From positions 992,001 to 1,056,000 of the forward strand of contig CAWCSF010000010.1 in NCBI GenBank assembly GCA_963798195.1: 64,000 nt of DNA, written 5' to 3'. Made by a program: the position numbers and the translations under genes. Below the pieces are notes generated by a model, which saw only the letters and a program-made list of their open reading frames with translations, was not told the origin of the DNA and searched no databases. How positions within the stretch are numbered: the stretch's first letter is position 1; each line of letters starts with the position of its first letter. This document shows, piece after piece, positions 18,700 to 27,800 of this stretch. Source of the DNA: CAVSRC01 sp963798195. Lineage in GTDB: Bacteria > Pseudomonadota > Alphaproteobacteria > Rhizobiales > Kaistiaceae.

Positions 18700-18734
18700 G
18701 CAAGACCGAATTGCCCGGGCAATGGCCGTCTTGC
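18700..18734. promoter_or_regulatory. Strong dyad between a small ORF and an MFS gene
   Basis: Outer arms GCAAGAC/GTCTTGC (18700-18706 and 18728-18734) enclose the perfect 12-bp palindrome TTGCCCGGGCAA (18711-18722). A second short hairpin (GTGCCC-CGA-GGGCAC, 18793-18807) lies 23 bp before the MFS start. No U-tract follows. The element could be a terminator for the 99-aa gene or an operator for the transporter. Confidence 0.4.
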
Positions 18735-18829
18735 GCCGCTGAGACCGAGGTCACTGCGCCTTCCTCCGGACACGCGTATTCCCGATAGTGTCGTGCCCCG
18801 AGGGCACCCATCAGCGTCGGCGAACCCGC

Positions 18830-20086
18830 ATGAGCGTCGCGTCACCGATCCCAGATTCCGGCCCGTCCGAGCCCGCATATCGCTGGGTGATCCTCGCCGC
18901 GTCCTCGGTGATTCTCGCGGTGGTGATGGGGCAGCTCGTCAACGGGCTGTCCGCCTACTTCGTGCCCCTGGAAACCGCCTATGGATGGGGCCGGGCCGAC
19001 ATCGCCTTCATCAACACGGCCGGACTGATCGGACTGGCGCTCGGTAGCATCGTACTCGGGCGCTACGCCACCCGGATCGGCGCCCGCCGCATCGCCCTCC
19101 TCGGCGTCACTGCCGCGGGCGTGGCGATGCTCGCCGCGTCGCGCGCCAACGAACTCTGGCAATTCTACGCCCTCTTCTTCCTCGCTGGCGCTTTCGGCGG
19201 CGGCGCGCTGTCGGCTCCGCTGATGGCGCTCGTCGGAAACTGGTTCGTATTGGGTGCCGGCTTCGCCATCGGCGTCACGGCGGCCGGTCAGGCGCTGGGT
19301 CAGGGCGGCATGCCCTTCACCGGGACGTTCCTGATCGAGGCTCTTGGCTGGCGCGGCGCGCTGGCCTCACAAGGCGCCGTCACGATAGCCGCACTAGTGC
19401 CCCTCGCGCTTCTGCTTCGCGATCCGCCACGTCCCGCTCCGGGCGCCGCCGCGCTGGCGGACGAGAGCCCCACGGGCCTTCCCAATTCCTTGGTCACGGC
19501 TTGGCTCTCGCTCGCCGTCATCTTCTGCTGCACCTGCATGTCGGTGCCGCTCATCCATCTGGTGCCTCTGATCCAGGGCTGCGGCTTCGCGGCGCCGGAG
19601 GCGGGCGCCGTCCTCTTCGCAATGCTGCTGGTGGCCATAGCCGGCCGCGTTGCCTTTGGTCGCTTTGCCGATATCGTTGGCGCCATCCCCGCCTACCTGA
19701 TTGCGTCGGGTTGGCAGACCGCCCTCGTCTTCGGATTCACCCTTCTCGGACGCCTCGACTCGTTCCTGCTCTACGCCGCGGTTTATGGTTTCGGCTATGC
19801 CGGCGTGATGACGGCCCTTCTCGTCACCGCGCGCAACCTGACGGCGCCGGCCCGTCGTGCTTCGTCGATGGGCGTTGTCCTGGCATTCGCTTATCTCGGT
19901 CACGGGCTCGGCGGCTGGCAGGGCGGCTTCTTCTTCGACCTGACCGGCGCCTACACCTGGACCTACGCCAACGCCGCCTTCGCCGGCATCGCAAACCTGA
20001 TCATCATCGGCAGCCTGTGGCTGACCATTCGCCGCCGCGCATCCGGCCTACCCTTGGGCCCCCATGCGCCGGGCGTTGCCGCCTGA
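18830..20086 (+). CDS. MFS transporter (418 aa)
   Basis: Twelve-segment major facilitator permease. The segments are evident from hydrophobic runs over the whole length, and a loop motif close to the MFS signature is seen between segments 2 and 3 (LGRYATRIGARRIALLG). The fold and the N-terminal layout resemble the oxalate/formate antiporter-like (monocarboxylate) branch; the substrate cannot be named. The ATG at 18830 is preferred over an in-frame upstream GTG (18788), because the extra 14 residues are Arg-rich and unlike an MFS N-terminus. No obvious operon partner. Confidence 0.85.
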   Translation: MSVASPIPDSGPSEPAYRWVILAASSVILAVVMGQLVNGLSAYFVPLETAYGWGRADIAFINTAGLIGLALGSIVLGRYATRIGARRIALLGVTAAGVAMLAASRANELWQFYALFFLAGAFGGGALSAPLMALVGNWFVLGAGFAIGVTAAGQALGQGGMPFTGTFLIEALGWRGALASQGAVTIAALVPLALLLRDPPRPAPGAAALADESPTGLPNSLVTAWLSLAVIFCCTCMSVPLIHLVPLIQGCGFAAPEAGAVLFAMLLVAIAGRVAFGRFADIVGAIPAYLIASGWQTALVFGFTLLGRLDSFLLYAAVYGFGYAGVMTALLVTARNLTAPARRASSMGVVLAFAYLGHGLGGWQGGFFFDLTGAYTWTYANAAFAGIANLIIIGSLWLTIRRRASGLPLGPHAPGVAA

Positions 20087-20143
20087 GGATTATGCCGGTC
20101 TGGCGCGGGAGCACGCGATCGCGCTGCCCTGCCGCACCGCAGA

Positions 20144-20353
20144 TCAGGGTGCGATCCAATGGGTCATCCTGTCCCCGGATGCGGGATGGAAACCAATGCC
20201 TTCGTAGAGCCGCACTGCAACCGGGTTGATAGTTTTCAGCCTGATCATCCGGAAATGCTTACCTGTCGCCTCCTGGCAACTCCGGACCAACCGGTTTGCC
20301 AAACAATGTCCCCGGAAAGCCGGGTCAACAGAGGCAATCCCGGATCGCGCCAC
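20144..20353 (-). pseudogene. Remnant of a GNAT acetyltransferase
   Basis: About 70-80 residues matching only the second half of a GNAT domain: ASVDPAFRGHCLANRLVRSC covers the acetyl-CoA loop and NPVAVRLYEGIGFHPASGDR is the typical C-terminal strand-helix. The frame is open back to the stop of the SMP-30 gene at 20385, but no N-terminal half is present. The usual R-x-x-G-x-G/A loop is degenerate (RGHCLA). Probably a deletion remnant; a functional short protein is unlikely. Confidence 0.65.
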
Positions 20354-20384
20354 CGCAGGATGGTTACGTTCGGAGACGCCAGAC

Positions 20385-21281
20385 CTACACGTCCTTGAAG
20401 CGCGTCACGACAGCGCCGGCGACGGGGCTCTGCGCGACGATCGTGACGCCGGTCAGCGGGTACTTCTCCAGCATCTCGGGCGCGCGACCATGGCGCAGGC
20501 TGGTGACGAACAGCGTCTTCATGTCCGGACCGCCGAAGCATGGCATGGTCGGCGCAGCGACCGGCACAGGATATTTCTCGAGCAGTTTGCCGGACGAGTC
20601 GTAGCGGTTGAGGCACGCAGCTGAGACGCCGGCGCTCCAGTAGCAGCCCTCGGCGTCGGCGGCGGCGCCGTCGGGCCGTCCGGCCTCCTGCGCGATGTCC
20701 TTGACGATGCGCTGGTGACCAGAGATCGCGCCGTTGGCCGAGTCGAAAGTCCAGCGATCGATCCAGCGCCCGCGCGAATCCGAGTGAAACATGGTGCGGC
20801 CGTCAGGCGTCCAGGCGAGCCCGTTGCTGACATAGAGCCCGTCGATCTTCTTCTCGACGTAGCCGCGCTTATCCACCCGGTAGAGCGCTCCTATCGGCTC
20901 CGGCTCCGCACGGCCGCTGTTGTCCATCGATCCCACCCAGAACGCGCCGTCGGGCCCGACCTTGCCGTCGTTGAGCCGGGTGTCCGGGTTGTCGCCCTCG
21001 ATCACCGCGATTTCGTTGAACGCGCCACTCTGGCGATCGAACAGACCGACGGAATGGCGAAGCGCCACGACCAGCTTGCCGCCTTCTGTCAACCCGAAAG
21101 AGCCGACCTCGCTCGGAAAGGTCCACTGGCGCGTTGCCGCGGTCTTGAGGTCGATGCTGTGGATCGTCTTGTTGACGATGTCCTCAAACAGCAGGGCATC
21201 TTCGCGGTCGTCATAAACCGGGCACTCGCCCAGTTCGCAGCGGATGCTTTCGGTCACGGGCTTGAATTCCAGCACGAGCAT
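20385..21281 (-). CDS. SMP-30/gluconolactonase-family protein (298 aa)
   Basis: Six-bladed beta-propeller lactonase family (SMP-30, gluconolactonase, LRE). The N-terminal CELGECPVYDDREDALLFED supplies the metal-binding glutamate; further metal-site segments are RLNDGKVGPDGAFWVGSMD and VSNGLAWTPDGRTMFHSDS. Such enzymes open sugar lactones with Ca2+ or Zn2+; the sugar is not predictable. The ATG at 21281 has a GGGGGA ribosome-binding site; the longer in-frame start at 21332 is not supported. It follows the Cys-rich gene on the same strand after a hairpin. Confidence 0.85.
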   Translation of the reverse strand: MLVLEFKPVTESIRCELGECPVYDDREDALLFEDIVNKTIHSIDLKTAATRQWTFPSEVGSFGLTEGGKLVVALRHSVGLFDRQSGAFNEIAVIEGDNPDTRLNDGKVGPDGAFWVGSMDNSGRAEPEPIGALYRVDKRGYVEKKIDGLYVSNGLAWTPDGRTMFHSDSRGRWIDRWTFDSANGAISGHQRIVKDIAQEAGRPDGAAADAEGCYWSAGVSAACLNRYDSSGKLLEKYPVPVAAPTMPCFGGPDMKTLFVTSLRHGRAPEMLEKYPLTGVTIVAQSPVAGAVVTRFKDV

Positions 21282-21353
21282 TCCCCCGTTTTTTTGATTG
21301 TGGAGTGAGGCGTAACACGGGTCCCGGGGCATGGGTAGACGGCGGACGCAAAC

Positions 21354-21382
21354 GGCCGCCGCGCGTGTTGCGCGCGACGGCC
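21354..21382 (-). terminator. GC-rich hairpin after the Cys-rich gene
   Basis: A 12-bp stem with one mismatch (GGCCGCCGCGCG against CGCGCGACGGCC) and a 5-nt loop lies 27 bp past the stop of the Cys-rich gene, between it and the SMP-30 start. On the transcribed strand only a GTTTG follows, so it may be a weak terminator or an mRNA 3'-end stabiliser. Confidence 0.5.
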
Positions 21383-21409
21383 ATGGCTCAGGTCCGACTT
21401 TTCCTCAGT

Positions 21410-22576
21410 CTATTTGCACATCCCGAAGGGTGGTTTGTGCGATTTGCCCGGCGGACACTTGTTCACGCAGAGGCCGTTCCACGTCTCCTTCGGCGGCAGG
21501 CAGAAGATCAACTGCGGCTTGCACTGCCCGTTAGGCGGCAGGTGAATCTGGCCAGCCGGACATTTGTCGACGCACTGACCGTTCCACATCTCTTTCGGCG
21601 GCGGGCAGAGTACGGGCTGTATGATGTTCAGGCCGCACGCTCCATTCGGTGGTTTGTGGACCTGGCCCGGCGGGCACGGGTTCACGCATTGCCCGTTCCA
21701 CATCTCCTTCGGCGCCAGACAGAGCACCAGGATCGGCTGGCAAGCCCCGTTCGGCGGCTTGTGCACCTGACCCGGCGGACACGGGTTCACGCATTGCCCG
21801 TTCCACATCTCCTTCGGCGGCAGGCAGAACACGAGGTTCGGCTTGCATTGGCCGTTCGGCGGCGTGTGGATCTGACCGGGCGGGCACTGGTTCACGCACT
21901 GCCCGTTCCAAAGCTCCTTGGGCGGCAGGCATAGAACCAGGATCGGCGAGCACGCACCGTTCGGCGGCTGGTGCACCTGGCCGGGCGGGCACTTGTTGAC
22001 GCACTGGCCGTTCCACATCTCCTTCGGCGGCGGGCACAGCACGATGGGCGGCTTGCACTGCCCATTCGGCGGCGTGTGGAACTGGCCCGGCGGGCACTTG
22101 TTCACGCACTGGCCGTTCCACATCTCCTTCGGCTGCAGGCAGAACACCGGCGGCAGGACGATGAGGCCGCAGGCGCCGTTAGGCAGTTTGTGGACCTGGC
22201 CCGGCGGGCACTTGTCCAGGCACTTGCCGTTCCAGGTTTCCTTCGGCGGCAGGCAGAACACCGGCGGGATGACCGGCTTGCACACGCCATTCGGCGGAGT
22301 GTGCTGCTGGAAGGGCGGGCACTTCGGTACGCACTTGCCGTTCCAGTTCTCGTTCGGCGGGAGGCAGAGCACGAGCGGCGGACCGCAGGCGCCGTCGGGC
22401 ATCTTGTGGACCTGCAACGGCGGGCACTTCGGCACGCACTTGCCGTTGAACAACTCATTCGGCGGCAGGCACAGGATGATCGGCGGGCCGCAGACGCCGT
22501 TCGGCATCTTGTGGATCTGGCCCGGAGGACACTTCGGCACGCACTGGCCGTTGAACATGTCCTGGCTCGGCGGGCA
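21410..22576 (-). repeat. Eleven tandem coding repeats of about 105-114 bp
   Basis: The DNA encoding residues 660-1047 of the Cys-rich protein is a tandem array of 11 units. Units 5 to 10 (residues 805-1017) are nearly identical in their core (KEMWNGQCVN, CPPGQ, PPNG, C), whereas units 1 to 3 are diverged. This suggests recent expansion toward the 3' end. The array is coding, not CRISPR. Confidence 0.9.
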
Positions 22577-24553
22577 GCCGACCGGCACGCACTGACCGTT
22601 GATGTCGAGCACCTGTCCCGGCGGGCAACCTTGCGGCGGGTTGCAGACGCCATTGCCGAAGATCATGCCGAGCGGGCACCAGCAGATGCCGTTCGGCAGC
22701 TTGATCATGGTCGGCGGACACGCCTGCGGCGGCACGCACTTGCCGTTCAGGAATACGTCGCCCGGCGGGCACGCGCACTGGCCGTTGGGCAGCTTCTGGA
22801 GGCCCGGCGGGCAGGCGATCGGGTGGCACTGGCCCTGGTAGTAGAAGGTGCCGGGCGGGCAGCTTACCGGCGGCGGCACGCACTGGCCGTTTTGCAGGTA
22901 GTAGCCCGGAGGACACGTCGGATAGACGCATTGTCCGTTCTGATACGACGTGCCCGGCGGGCAGGTCGGGATGATGATGCACTGGCTACCGTTGTAGTAC
23001 GTGCCCGGCGGGCAGGTCACCACGGGCGGCTGTGTCGGCGCGGTGGCACAGGGCAGCGTCGCGATCGCGCCCATGTAGCCACGGAAATCCTCGTGGCCGG
23101 CCTTGTCGTCGTAATCGATGAACCAGCTGGCCGCCGGAGGCGTGTTCTGGGGCTGGATCAGTGTGTTCGAGTTGCCCTGCAGTCCGTCGATGAAGGGGAA
23201 CGAACCCGGTGCCGCCGCGGGATCGCCCGGGTCGAGCAGGCGCTCGCCAGTCGACCAGACAGTGGCGCCACAAGCATTGAAGTTGATGAGGCCGCCCTGC
23301 CCAGGCGTATAGCCATAGCCGAGCGCAACACCGCCGTTGGCGTTGTTGTAGTTCGGCGCCATGCCCACGGAATACTGATCATACTCGGCGCGCCACCGCC
23401 CTGGCGAAGGATCGCCGGGCGTCTTCGGCAGGAAACGCAACACGCGGCTCTGGCCGCCGTTGGCAAGCTGGTACAACGAATAATCGCCGGTGGTAGCGCC
23501 GCGCTCGGCCACATACATCCGGCCCTGGCCGTCGAAGGTGATCGACGCGATCTCGATGCCGTCCTGGAGCGTCGGAATCTCGACCTCGACCCGCGGACTG
23601 CCGGAGACAGTGCCGTTCGGGTTGATTCCGACGGACCACACCTGCGGACCCTGGGCGATCGAATAGAAGAGACGGCTATTGTAGACCGCCAGCGCAAAGA
23701 CCCGACGCGCCGGCGCCGCTGAGCCCCAGGTCGCCGGACTGGTCGTGTCGAACGACGGACTGCTGATGTCTACCGGAAAGCTCGGCGGCGGCGGGATCGC
23801 CGGCAGGCCGGCGCCCGGACGGCCCTCGACGCCGTGGTCGTAGGTGCCGCGCTGAATTCCGTCGAGGCCGAAGCGGTAGACGATGCCGGTGGAGCGCTCG
23901 GCGACGAAGATCTGCTGCGTACCGGGGTCAAAGGCAAGACCTCCAAGCGCCGCCGCGCCGTTGCCGGATTGGCCGACCGTTGCGAACGGCGACACCTCGC
24001 CGGTGACTCCATCGACGCGCCAAATGGTGCCAGGGCTGCCGCCATACTCCGGCGGGCCGAACTGGCCGGGCACGAACTGCGCGCCGGCTTCTCCCCGCTC
24101 GACCCGCTTCATCTGGCCGTTCTGGTCGAGGACGAAAATCGACAAGCCATAGGCCGATGTGGCGGCGAGATAGATGTTGGGCTGGTCGGCGTTGTCGAGC
24201 GTTGCGCCGAACACCTGTCCGATCTGACCGGCGGTGATCGTGAACGTCTTCGGGGCGGAGCTCTCACCCTGCGGGCCGAGGGAAGTCAGGTCGACGATGC
24301 GCGCCGATGCTCCGCCAAGGTCAATGCCGACATAGTCGAATGGATCGGCGCCGGGAGGTGCTTGAGTCGCCGCCACCCCCGAAAAACCGGTAACAACCGC
24401 GGCGCCCGGGGTGACGATCGCATCCTGCGCGCGCACCGGTGCGGGTACAAAAAAGGCCGCCAATCCCAGGGCGGCCGTGAGCGATAGCAGCGAATGCGAG
24501 CGATGCGATTTCGATACACGCACCGACGAACGTGACGCCAATTCCCCGTCCAT
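21410..24553 (-). CDS. Secreted beta-propeller-like protein with Cys-rich repeat tail (1047 aa)
   Basis: Not recognised as a named family. A ribosome-binding site (GGGGGAGG) precedes the ATG at 24553. Residues 1-43 form a signal peptide with cleavage after VRAQ or nearby. Residues 45-505 look like a beta-propeller of NHL/SMP-30 style (LAFDPGTQQIFVAERSTGIV, ITFDGQGRMYVAERGA). Residues 514-659 hold nine short units of type CPPG-x(5-7)-NGQC. Residues 660-1047 hold eleven long units of 30-38 residues with four cysteines each (C-x10-C-x3-C-x12-C), such as PPKEMWNGQCVNKCPPGQV. No anchor or sorting signal is visible at the C-terminus. Probably a disulphide-rich extracellular or surface protein; function unknown. 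Confidence 0.8.
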   Translation of the reverse strand: MDGELASRSSVRVSKSHRSHSLLSLTAALGLAAFFVPAPVRAQDAIVTPGAAVVTGFSGVAATQAPPGADPFDYVGIDLGGASARIVDLTSLGPQGESSAPKTFTITAGQIGQVFGATLDNADQPNIYLAATSAYGLSIFVLDQNGQMKRVERGEAGAQFVPGQFGPPEYGGSPGTIWRVDGVTGEVSPFATVGQSGNGAAALGGLAFDPGTQQIFVAERSTGIVYRFGLDGIQRGTYDHGVEGRPGAGLPAIPPPPSFPVDISSPSFDTTSPATWGSAAPARRVFALAVYNSRLFYSIAQGPQVWSVGINPNGTVSGSPRVEVEIPTLQDGIEIASITFDGQGRMYVAERGATTGDYSLYQLANGGQSRVLRFLPKTPGDPSPGRWRAEYDQYSVGMAPNYNNANGGVALGYGYTPGQGGLINFNACGATVWSTGERLLDPGDPAAAPGSFPFIDGLQGNSNTLIQPQNTPPAASWFIDYDDKAGHEDFRGYMGAIATLPCATAPTQPPVVTCPPGTYYNGSQCIIIPTCPPGTSYQNGQCVYPTCPPGYYLQNGQCVPPPVSCPPGTFYYQGQCHPIACPPGLQKLPNGQCACPPGDVFLNGKCVPPQACPPTMIKLPNGICWCPLGMIFGNGVCNPPQGCPPGQVLDINGQCVPVGCPPSQDMFNGQCVPKCPPGQIHKMPNGVCGPPIILCLPPNELFNGKCVPKCPPLQVHKMPDGACGPPLVLCLPPNENWNGKCVPKCPPFQQHTPPNGVCKPVIPPVFCLPPKETWNGKCLDKCPPGQVHKLPNGACGLIVLPPVFCLQPKEMWNGQCVNKCPPGQFHTPPNGQCKPPIVLCPPPKEMWNGQCVNKCPPGQVHQPPNGACSPILVLCLPPKELWNGQCVNQCPPGQIHTPPNGQCKPNLVFCLPPKEMWNGQCVNPCPPGQVHKPPNGACQPILVLCLAPKEMWNGQCVNPCPPGQVHKPPNGACGLNIIQPVLCPPPKEMWNGQCVDKCPAGQIHLPPNGQCKPQLIFCLPPKETWNGLCVNKCPPGKSHKPPFGMCK

Positions 24554-24715
24554 AGCATCCTCCCCCGATCCGCCGATGGCGACTGATGATAGCCGCCTTC
24601 TCCGCCGACGCGAACATAAAGATCGGGCCTTCAGCGCGAATCTTGAGCGCGCAGAAAACCCTATCCGTAAGGAGCTTCGCCTGTGAGGGGTGACATGGCT
24701 GTGAACGGCATCACA

Positions 24716-25985
24716 TCAGCCCCCCATTTCCGCCGCGATGCCGGCAACCGTTCGGACAAGCGCTTCCACCGAAAGGCCGACGTCGGCCACCGTTACGAAT
24801 TCAAGCGGGTTGTGGCTGATGCCGGCGCGGCAGCGGACGAAGATCATGCCGATGTCCGTGACATGGACCATTGCCTGCCCATCATGCCCTGCCCCCGACA
24901 TGAACTCGCGGGGCTTGGCTCCGGTGACGTCCTCTATCGCTGCTGCGATAATCTTGCGAAGGGCCGGTGCGGCAACCGCCACCGGTTTCTCGTGGACCGT
25001 TTCAACCCCGATCACGACGCCGCGCCGTGCGCCGACCTGACGGGCGCGGTTGCGGATTTCGGTCGCCGCCGCGATCCGTGCCTCGTCGTCCGACGCGCGA
25101 ACATCGAGGGAGAACTCGACCACCCCGGGGATTACGTTGCTGGCGCCGGGCGACGCCTTGATCTCACCGACCGTCGCGACGAGGGCGGACCGCGTCCCCC
25201 TCAGCGCCACGTCCTCGATGAAGGTCATGAGTTCGGCGGCTGCGGCGAGTGCATCGTGGCGCGCGTCCATTGGGACCGTACCGGCATGCCCCGCCTCGCC
25301 GCGGATGTGCAGGCGATAGCGTCCCTGGCTGGCGATGGCGCTGACAACGCCCAGCGGCTCGTTCGCTTTCTCGAGCACCGGCCCCTGCTCGATGTGCACC
25401 TCGACATAACCGAGCAAATCCGCCCGGTCATACGCCTCGGTGAGGATGTGGTCCGGATCGCCGCCGAACTCGGCGAGCGCGTCCCGCATGGTCATGCCGC
25501 TGGCGTCGGTCATCTCCAGGACGGATCGGTCAAGAGTGCCGGCAAGCGCGGACGAAGACATCAGCGTCTTCGGATAGCGCACGCCCTCCTCGTCGCCGAA
25601 AGCCAGCACCTCGATGGCAAACGGCAGGCGGATGCCACGAGCACGCAGTTCCTCGACCGCCACAATGCCGGCGACGACACCGAGATTGCCGTCGAAGCGC
25701 CCGCCATCGACAACCGTGTCGATGTGCGACCCGATCAGCAGTCGCTTCGCCGGCATGAGGGCTACCCGGCGCGGCGGGCAGCAGGCCGTGCATAGTACCG
25801 GCCGCGTCCATGCGCACGGTCATGCCCGCACGGCGCATCCACTCACCCACCAGTCCGGCGGCGCGCTTATGCTCCGGCGAGAGGAATACGCGCGTCAGCC
25901 GGTCGGGCTCGGCGCTGATCGCGGCAAGGGCGTCGATCATCGCCTGCGCGCGTTCGCCAACGGACATAACGCTGGAGACGCTCAC
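24716..25985 (-). CDS. Allantoate amidohydrolase / N-carbamoyl hydrolase family, one frameshift
   Basis: M20-type dizinc amidase of about 422 residues after removing one extra base near 25775. Metal and substrate motifs are SHIDTVVDGGRFDGNLGV, AFGDEEGVRYP and VEVHIEQGPVLE, with SGAGHDGQAM and GISHNPLEFV near the C-terminus. Family members hydrolyse allantoate, ureidoglycolate or N-carbamoyl-amino acids. Its place as last gene of the purine cluster, overlapping uraD by four bases, argues for allantoate amidohydrolase (AllC). Product would be ureidoglycine/ureidoglycolate plus ammonia. Confidence 0.82.
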
Positions 25986-26503
25986 GGGCTGATCCGCTCG
26001 TCGATGCGGAAGCTGATGATCTTCACGACCTCCCCGATGGCCATGGCAAACTCGGCCTCCGGATCGCGCGTGACGCGCTCGGCGAACGAGTCGAGGATTT
26101 TGTCCTTCGTGGCGCCTTTCACCGCGAGGATGAACGGAAAACCGAACCTGTCGCGGTAGGTGGCATTCATATCCGTAAAGCGGGTGAATTCGTCGGCCGT
26201 CAGCTGGTCCAGCCCGGCGCCGGCTTGCTCGCGCTTCGATTCTGCCGCCAGTTCACCGGCGATCGCCGCCTTGCCGGCAAGATCGGGGTGGGATCGCAGC
26301 AAGGCTATCTTCTGCTCCGGGCCCGCCTCGCGTACCTCCTCGCCGAACGCCTCGATCATTGCCCGCTTGCTGGCAAAGGGCCGCACCGTTGAGGCGCGCT
26401 CCGCCACCCACGGCGAATGCTCCGCGACGTCGCCAAAGACGGCCACGAACGTGGCCGTATCCATGGCGTTGACCTCGTCAAGCGAGATGGGGAACGCGGT
26501 CAT
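25982..26503 (-). CDS. uraD: OHCU decarboxylase (173 aa)
   Basis: 2-oxo-4-hydroxy-4-carboxy-5-ureidoimidazoline decarboxylase, giving (S)-allantoin. The all-helical domain has the catalytic LRSHPDLAGK (H72) and TRFTDMNATYRDRFGFPFIL segments typical of the family. It follows puuD by 33 bp and overlaps the amidohydrolase start, placing it as step three of urate breakdown after PuuD and UraH. Confidence 0.95.
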   Translation of the reverse strand: MTAFPISLDEVNAMDTATFVAVFGDVAEHSPWVAERASTVRPFASKRAMIEAFGEEVREAGPEQKIALLRSHPDLAGKAAIAGELAAESKREQAGAGLDQLTADEFTRFTDMNATYRDRFGFPFILAVKGATKDKILDSFAERVTRDPEAEFAMAIGEVVKIISFRIDERISP

Positions 26504-26536
26504 GCTGCCGGTGATGCCCGACCTGTGGCGCCATGT

Positions 26537-27718
26537 CTAGCGGCTGAGCAGGAATGCGCCGAGCGCGCGCCGCTCTTCTTCGGTCATGTGTGTTTCGTTA
26601 CCGAGCGGCATGGCGTCGCCATTCACGGCCTGCGCCAGGATCTGCTCCTTGTGCAGCACAATATCGGCCACGCTGCCGAGAATGACGCCCTTTGGTGGTT
26701 CGTCGAACCCTTCGTGGCTCGGGCGGGCGGAGTGGCACATGACGCAATGCTTGCCGACGATCGCCAGCGCCTCGCCGTCAGTGACCTGAAGCCCGGCCAT
26801 CTCCGGATCGGTCCGCGGCGCCGTCAGATAGATCGCGCCACCAAGCGCGATTGCCGCCACCGGAAGCGTCCAGCCGATCTTGTCGAAATGATCGCCGGCA
26901 TCGTGCCGGTTGAGGAAGTGCCGCACCATGGCGCCGACAACCACGATCAGCGCCACGATTAGCCATGTATGGGGATGGCTGGACAGCATCGGATAGTGGT
27001 TGCTGACCATCATCAGCAGCACGGGCAGCGTCAGGTAGTTGTTATGGACGGAACGCTGCTTGCCGATGGCCCCGAGCGCCGGATCGGGCGCCTCATGGGC
27101 CATCAGCGACGCGACGATCTTGCGCTGGTTCGGGATGATGATGCCAAACACGTTGACGGCCATGATCGTGCCGATGAACGCGCCGACGTGGATGAGCGCA
27201 CCGCGGCCAGAATAAATCTCACTGTAGAGCCATGCTGCTCCGACGATCATCGCGAAGACGATCGCGCCGAGCAGCGCGGTGTTCTGGCCGATCGCCGATT
27301 TGCACAGGCGGTCGTAAATCAGCCAGCCGCCGGCAAGGCTCGCGATCGAGATGACGATCGCCTGTGACGGCAGCATCGGCAGCACGTTCGGGCTGATGAG
27401 AAAAACGTCCGCCTGCCAATAGTACTGCAGGATCAGCAATGCGAAGCCGGTGACCCAGGTGAGGTACGCTTCCCACTGGTACCAGATCAGGTCCGGCGGC
27501 AATTCCTTCGGCGCCACGACGAACTTCTCGACATGATAAAAGCCGCCGCCGTGCACTTCCCACGCCGTGCCGGAGACGCCCTCGCGCATCTGCGGCCGCT
27601 TGCGCAGACTGAGGTCGAGCGCAATGAAGTAGAAAGACGTGCCGATCCAGCCGATGCCCACCACCAGATGGGCCCAGCGCACGGCAAGATTCAACCATTC
27701 AACAATGAAGGCGGACAT
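26537..27718 (-). CDS. puuD: Membrane urate oxidase PuuD with cytochrome c domain (393 aa)
   Basis: Cytochrome-linked urate hydroxylase that converts urate to 5-hydroxyisourate. An N-terminal membrane region of about eight helices (starting WLNLAVRWAHLVVGIGWIG) is followed by a periplasmic cytochrome c domain with the haem motif CVMCH (about residues 325-329) and a late methionine ligand candidate (GDAMPLGNETHM). This type replaces soluble uricase in many Rhizobiales. Its position between the purine importer and uraD fits the role. Confidence 0.93.
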   Translation of the reverse strand: MSAFIVEWLNLAVRWAHLVVGIGWIGTSFYFIALDLSLRKRPQMREGVSGTAWEVHGGGFYHVEKFVVAPKELPPDLIWYQWEAYLTWVTGFALLILQYYWQADVFLISPNVLPMLPSQAIVISIASLAGGWLIYDRLCKSAIGQNTALLGAIVFAMIVGAAWLYSEIYSGRGALIHVGAFIGTIMAVNVFGIIIPNQRKIVASLMAHEAPDPALGAIGKQRSVHNNYLTLPVLLMMVSNHYPMLSSHPHTWLIVALIVVVGAMVRHFLNRHDAGDHFDKIGWTLPVAAIALGGAIYLTAPRTDPEMAGLQVTDGEALAIVGKHCVMCHSARPSHEGFDEPPKGVILGSVADIVLHKEQILAQAVNGDAMPLGNETHMTEEERRALGAFLLSR

Positions 27719-27748
27719 GGCCCCGCGTAGCCGGCTTCGTTCATGGAG

Positions 27749-27777
27749 CGGGCGCGCTCCGGCATGGAACGCGCCCG
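27749..27777 (-). other. Intercistronic hairpin between the binding-protein gene and puuD
   Basis: A perfect 8-bp stem CGGGCGCG/CGCGCCCG with a 13-nt loop sits 24 bp after the binding-protein stop (27801) and before puuD. Such hairpins after a periplasmic binding-protein gene commonly protect its mRNA or reduce read-through, raising its level relative to the flanking genes. No U-tract follows. Confidence 0.5.
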
Positions 27778-27800
27778 TCGATCAGACCGGCGACAGATCC

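Noticed and set aside
21410..22576. Tandem repeat array as a CRISPR locus
   Set aside because: The 105-114 bp units are in-frame coding sequence with conserved cysteines, without spacer structure.
21971..23722. 583-codon open frame on the plus strand across the Cys-rich repeats
   Set aside because: Periodic repeats without antisense stops create it; the product is low-complexity Arg/His-rich and has no start signal.
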